This document shows positions 7,498-9,325 of a DNA stretch of 9,325 nucleotides, in pieces; position 1 is the first letter of the stretch; each line of letters starts with the position of its first letter. Origin of the DNA: Halanaerobiaceae bacterium (GTDB lineage Bacteria; Bacillota; Halanaerobiia; Halanaerobiales; DTU029); NCBI GenBank assembly GCA_012521855.1, contig JAAYLO010000229.1, positions 1-9,325 of the forward strand, read 5' to 3'. The notes under the pieces were generated by a model. That model saw nothing but the letters and a program-made list of their open reading frames with translations. It made no database searches and had not been told where the DNA came from. The translations under genes were made by a program, and so were the position numbers.

Positions 7498-7568
7498 AGA
7501 CCAACCCCACTGAGACTGTGTAGCACAGACAGGGCTTTGAAACGTTATTAACTTAACGGTTCAAACTT

Positions 7569-7595
7569 TTAAAAACGTGGTCTAATGTAAAACAC
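7569..7595 (-). CDS. hflX leader peptide MFYIRPRF
   Basis: An 8-codon frame GTG TTT TAC ATT AGA CCA CGT TTT TAA lies 7 nt after a strong AAAGGAGG (7610-7603) and about 24 nt after the predicted transcription start. The peptide contains Arg5-Pro6-Arg7. The +X+ (Arg/Lys-X-Arg/Lys) motif is the known arrest signal for macrolide-bound ribosomes, as in the ErmD leader peptide MTHSMRLRF.... The same codons (ATT AGA CCA) form the 5' strand of stem P1, so a ribosome stopped there would prevent P1. Translation is strongly suggested by the ribosome binding site. Antibiotic sensing is inferred. The frame is too short for ordinary gene calling. Confidence 0.7.
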   Translation of the reverse strand: MFYIRPRF

Positions 7596-7625
7596 CTGGA
7601 AACCTCCTTTATCAATTATAGCTAA

Positions 7626-7654
7626 ATTATATCATTATATATTAATAAAATCAA
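7626..7654 (-). promoter_or_regulatory. Sigma-A type promoter of the hflX leader
   Basis: Reading on the minus strand, TTGATT (7654-7649), a 17-bp spacer and a perfect TATAAT (7631-7626). The predicted start near 7619 leaves only about 10 nt before the leader peptide ribosome binding site. The -35 box lies in the U-rich tail of the preceding gene's terminator. Confidence 0.8.
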
Positions 7655-7655
7655 T

Positions 7656-7673
7656 ACCCGGAAATCCCCGGGT
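7656..7673 (-). terminator. Short terminator-like hairpin after the duplicated-domain gene
   Basis: On the minus strand ACCCGG (7673-7668) pairs with CCGGGT (7661-7656) around 6 nt. It is followed by the T-rich but interrupted ATTGATTTTATT. It lies 30 nt after the stop codon of the upstream gene. Termination may be incomplete. Confidence 0.55.
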
Positions 7674-7702
7674 TATTTTCTCCCCCTTGTTCAATATAAT
7701 TC

Positions 7703-8809
7703 TCAATCTTCCAGTGATTCTATCCAGTTCATAAATGAGTTTTTGTAATTATCAAAATTCCAGTCATATATTTTCCAGACTCCATCATACTTACTGAGAT
7801 AAGCTTTTTCCCTGAAGGAAACTGTATCTACATACCTAAAAATCCTTGTACCAGCCCTATCCAGTCTTTTTTCTATTTCTGATTCATCGAGTCCCAAAAT
7901 TATATAATCAAAGAGAATTTCTGCAAATTCTTCAGCCAGCATATCAAAGGCCTTCTCTAGATCAGGGACTGTTAATAATATATCAACAACAGCTTCACCT
8001 TCATTGTTTATTTCTGTTCCACATGCTGCCAGATATATTTTATTATCAAATTCACTCATAAATTCTGGAGATAATTTTCCAAGATACTCCTGAAATTCCT
8101 CTGGATCAAAAAATTCCATTGCTATCTCTTCCCGTCCTGGATAAATGTGTTTATTTGCAGAATCTATGTCCTGGTTCCTGAGCTTATACCAGAAACGGAC
8201 AATTACTTCTTCAGGTTCAGTTATAATTAGATTTCTATATTTTTCTATAAACTCTTTTGCAAAAAATTCCATGGAATAATCAAAATCCCAATCAGTTATC
8301 TTCCACTCTCCTTCAAGGTGCTGAAGATAAACTCCTGCATCCCAGTCGCTTATTTCTGCTTTTTTGAATATATCTAAAATAATATCTTCATTCCTCTGTT
8401 TCAGCTGGTTTTCATCTATTTCATCCAACAGATAACTATAAATTACCTTCTGGCGTTCATTAATATAACTATTGGTCACTTCCTCCTGATCAGGAAAAGA
8501 AATGCTCAGCCTGACCAGTGCATTTCTGCCATCTTTTTCTGTATCCAGTACAGTAAAAGAATATTGTTCTGAAAAAATTCTCAATAAAAGATCATCTTCA
8601 AATATATTGATATTTGTAAAAACATCAAGGACTTCATCAATACTCTCCGTAGCTACTTTATTTTTTACTTCCTCCTCTTTCCCCTCCTTTAAACAGAGAA
8701 AAAAATTTGTAACTACCTTTTCAGGAGACGGGTTATTCTTCCAATAAACTATTATTAACAAAAATACAGCTAATATTATCATTAGAAACAGAAATCTTTT
8801 TTTGTTCAA
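7703..8809 (-). CDS. Membrane-anchored protein with two tandem NTF2-like/DUF4878-like domains
   Basis: I do not recognise a named gene. The 368-residue protein has a positively charged start (MNKKR), one hydrophobic helix (about 6-22) and no lipobox cysteine, so it is probably a type II membrane anchor with the rest outside the cytoplasm. The remainder is an internal duplication: SPEKVVTNFFLCLKEGKEEEV (28-48) resembles EPEEVIVRFWYKLRNQDIDSA (198-218), and LEGEWKITDWDFD (165-177) resembles YDGVWKIYDWNFD (341-353), an offset of 170-176 residues. The short-helix opening and terminal W-K-I-x-D-W strand resemble DUF4878/NTF2-like ligand-binding folds. The mature part is very acidic. Start TTG 8809 follows AGAGGTG at about 10-nt spacing; no other start precedes the helix. 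It has its own promoter and a weak terminator, so it is probably monocistronic. Confidence 0.8.
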   Translation of the reverse strand: MNKKRFLFLMIILAVFLLIIVYWKNNPSPEKVVTNFFLCLKEGKEEEVKNKVATESIDEVLDVFTNINIFEDDLLLRIFSEQYSFTVLDTEKDGRNALVRLSISFPDQEEVTNSYINERQKVIYSYLLDEIDENQLKQRNEDIILDIFKKAEISDWDAGVYLQHLEGEWKITDWDFDYSMEFFAKEFIEKYRNLIITEPEEVIVRFWYKLRNQDIDSANKHIYPGREEIAMEFFDPEEFQEYLGKLSPEFMSEFDNKIYLAACGTEINNEGEAVVDILLTVPDLEKAFDMLAEEFAEILFDYIILGLDESEIEKRLDRAGTRIFRYVDTVSFREKAYLSKYDGVWKIYDWNFDNYKNSFMNWIESLED

Positions 8810-8865
8810 GATAATATAACACCTCTCATAAATTTAATATTTACCTTTTTATCTTTTTCCGGTAT

Positions 8866-8912
8866 TTTTTATTTTTTAGTACAAATAACCATTTTTATTT
8901 TAGTATAAATAA
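8866..8912. repeat. Tandem direct repeat in the promoter region of the duplicated-domain gene
   Basis: On the minus strand TTATTTATACTAAAATAAAAA (21 nt, 8912-8892) recurs as TTATTTGTACTAAAA plus AATAAAAA (8888-8866), separated by 3 nt. They differ by one substitution and a 2-nt length change in the A-run. The upstream copy contains the -10 box. They may be regulator sites, or a local duplication in AT-rich DNA. Confidence 0.5.
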
Positions 8913-8925
8913 TACTCTTTGTAAA
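8897..8925 (-). promoter_or_regulatory. Promoter of the duplicated-domain membrane protein gene
   Basis: Reading on the minus strand, TTTACA (8925-8920), a 17-bp spacer and TAAAAT (8902-8897), each 5 of 6 matches to the sigma-A consensus. It lies downstream of the terminator at 8969-9023 and gives a leader of about 80 nt. Confidence 0.65.
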
Positions 8926-8968
8926 TAGCTTTTTCCTATTTTATACAATTTAAGGACTTTTGGACTAT

Positions 8969-9023
8969 AAAAAACCTGACTTATACCGGTTCAAAATTTA
9001 ACCCGGCTATAAATCAGGTTTTT
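8969..9023 (-). terminator. Long hairpin terminator after the MATE gene
   Basis: AAAACCTGA (8971-8979) pairs with TCAGGTTTT (9014-9022), then TTATA with TATAA and CCGG with CCGG, with one mismatch and one bulge: about 18 bp in all. On the minus strand it is followed by a T-run (to 8969), and on the plus strand by TTTTT, so it could act in both directions. It lies about 60 nt after the MATE stop codon. I see nothing else in 9024-9082. Confidence 0.85.
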
Positions 9024-9082
9024 CTGCTTAATCTTCTATTTTAAGAAAAGCCAGAGCTTTTATATGGGCCTGTATTAATAGT

Positions 9083-9325
9083 TTACTGTTCCTCCGACGC
9101 ACTCCTGTTTAAAAAGCCAACCCGGTTCCACCTGTCTTTTCTATAGAAAACTGTATTTATTACAGCACCTGAAATCCAGGCCAGGAGCAGGGAAACAAAG
9201 ACTGATTCCGGCCTGCCGGTAGGAAACTCCGGGCTCCTTGTCAGGAAAGCAAGGCCATAGGCAATGGGCACCCTGATAATAATTGTAGTCATCAGGGAAA
9301 TCCACATCGGTGTGATGGTATCACC
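9083..9325 (-). CDS. MATE-family multidrug efflux transporter, C-terminal fragment
   Basis: Only the last 81 residues are in the window; the frame stays open to the edge (GDTITPMWISLM...). A G-D-T-x-T-P-M step before a membrane helix, an xxRVPxAYGLAFLT segment, GRPESVFVSLLLAWISGAVINTVFYRKDRW and a short charged tail form the usual end of NorM/DinF-like MATE exporters: helix 11, a short loop and helix 12. These proteins use Na+ or H+ gradients to export cationic drugs or metabolites. The apparent internal ATG at 9307 is not a start, because upstream residues also match the family. The gene ends at 9083 and is followed by a strong terminator, so it is transcriptionally separate from the genes below it. 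Confidence 0.85.
   Translation of the reverse strand, partial: GDTITPMWISLMTTIIIRVPIAYGLAFLTRSPEFPTGRPESVFVSLLLAWISGAVINTVFYRKDRWNRVGFLNRSASEEQ

Larger units (their letters stand above)
7309..7619 (-). promoter_or_regulatory. Structured hflX leader RNA, probable ribosome-mediated attenuator
   Basis: The leader begins near 7619 and holds these elements in order on the minus strand. First is the leader peptide (7595-7569). Hairpin P2 follows at 7565-7536: TTTGAA/TTCAAA plus CGTTA/TAACG. Hairpin P3 is at 7534-7507: CCCTG/CAGTGG with CTGTG-CTA-CACAG. A 7-bp long-range stem P1 pairs TAGACCA (7584-7578, inside the leader peptide codons) with TGGTCTA (7503-7497) and encloses P2 and P3. An AT-rich stretch of about 160 nt includes a TTTCAAAT/ATTTGAAA hairpin, and the terminator is at 7335-7309. 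The 11-nt segment 7532-7522, part of P3, can instead pair along its full length with 7335-7325. P1/P3 plus terminator versus antiterminator is a classical attenuator layout. The stems are seen in the sequence; the switching is inferred. Confidence 0.7.

Noticed and set aside
7498..7583. Leader structure as a known metabolite riboswitch or 6S RNA
   Set aside because: I recognise no conserved riboswitch core (SAM, TPP, FMN, c-di-GMP, T-box specifier) and no 6S-like open bubble. The leader peptide and terminator explain the layout better.
9083..9307. Independent 74-residue membrane protein starting at ATG 9307
   Set aside because: The reading frame continues upstream to the window edge with GDTITP, which is MATE sequence, so this is the tail of a larger gene.

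Overview
The window reads as chromosomal DNA of a low-to-moderate G+C anaerobic Bacillota. The signs are AT-rich intergenic DNA, strong AGGAGG-type ribosome binding sites, frequent GTG/TTG starts, near-consensus sigma-A promoters with 17-bp spacers, and U-tailed intrinsic terminators. The protein flavour (GldA, HflX, GH3) suggests Clostridia or Halanaerobiia, but I cannot fix the genus. Every convincing gene lies on the minus strand, so transcription runs from high to low coordinates. I found no tRNA, rRNA, insertion sequence or CRISPR array.

In transcription order: (1) 9325-9083 is the C-terminal tail of a MATE-family efflux transporter, closed by a long hairpin terminator (8969-9023). (2) 8809-7703 is a membrane-anchored protein of unknown function built from two copies of one domain, with a TTTACA/TAAAAT promoter. 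(3) 7654-7275 is a roughly 345-nt leader in front of hflX. It has its own promoter, an 8-codon leader peptide (MFYIRPRF) with a perfect ribosome binding site, structured RNA, and an intrinsic terminator just before hflX. (4) 7274-6006 is the ribosome-splitting GTPase HflX, followed by a terminator. (5) 5927-3831 is a cytoplasmic GH3 beta-glycosidase. (6) 3752-2676 is glycerol dehydrogenase GldA, followed by a strong terminator. (7) 2567-1 is a TetR-type regulator with its own promoter and a perfect palindromic operator, then an ABC ATPase and an overlapping FtsX/MacB-type permease that runs off the window.

The most notable element is the hflX leader. The leader peptide contains Arg-Pro-Arg, an example of the +X+ motif known to stall macrolide-bound ribosomes, as in the ErmD leader. 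The codons for that motif can pair with a downstream segment. A further segment can form an 11-bp antiterminator with the 5' arm of the terminator. Together these suggest that hflX is switched on by antibiotic-stalled ribosomes through transcription attenuation. Such control is known for hflXr of Listeria, but I do not recognise this particular leader. The MATE exporter and the TetR-ABC operon give a loose drug-response theme.

The GH3 and GldA genes are adjacent and probably work together. A glycosidase that frees glycerol from a glycoside, followed by oxidation of the glycerol to dihydroxyacetone, is an attractive but unproven reading.
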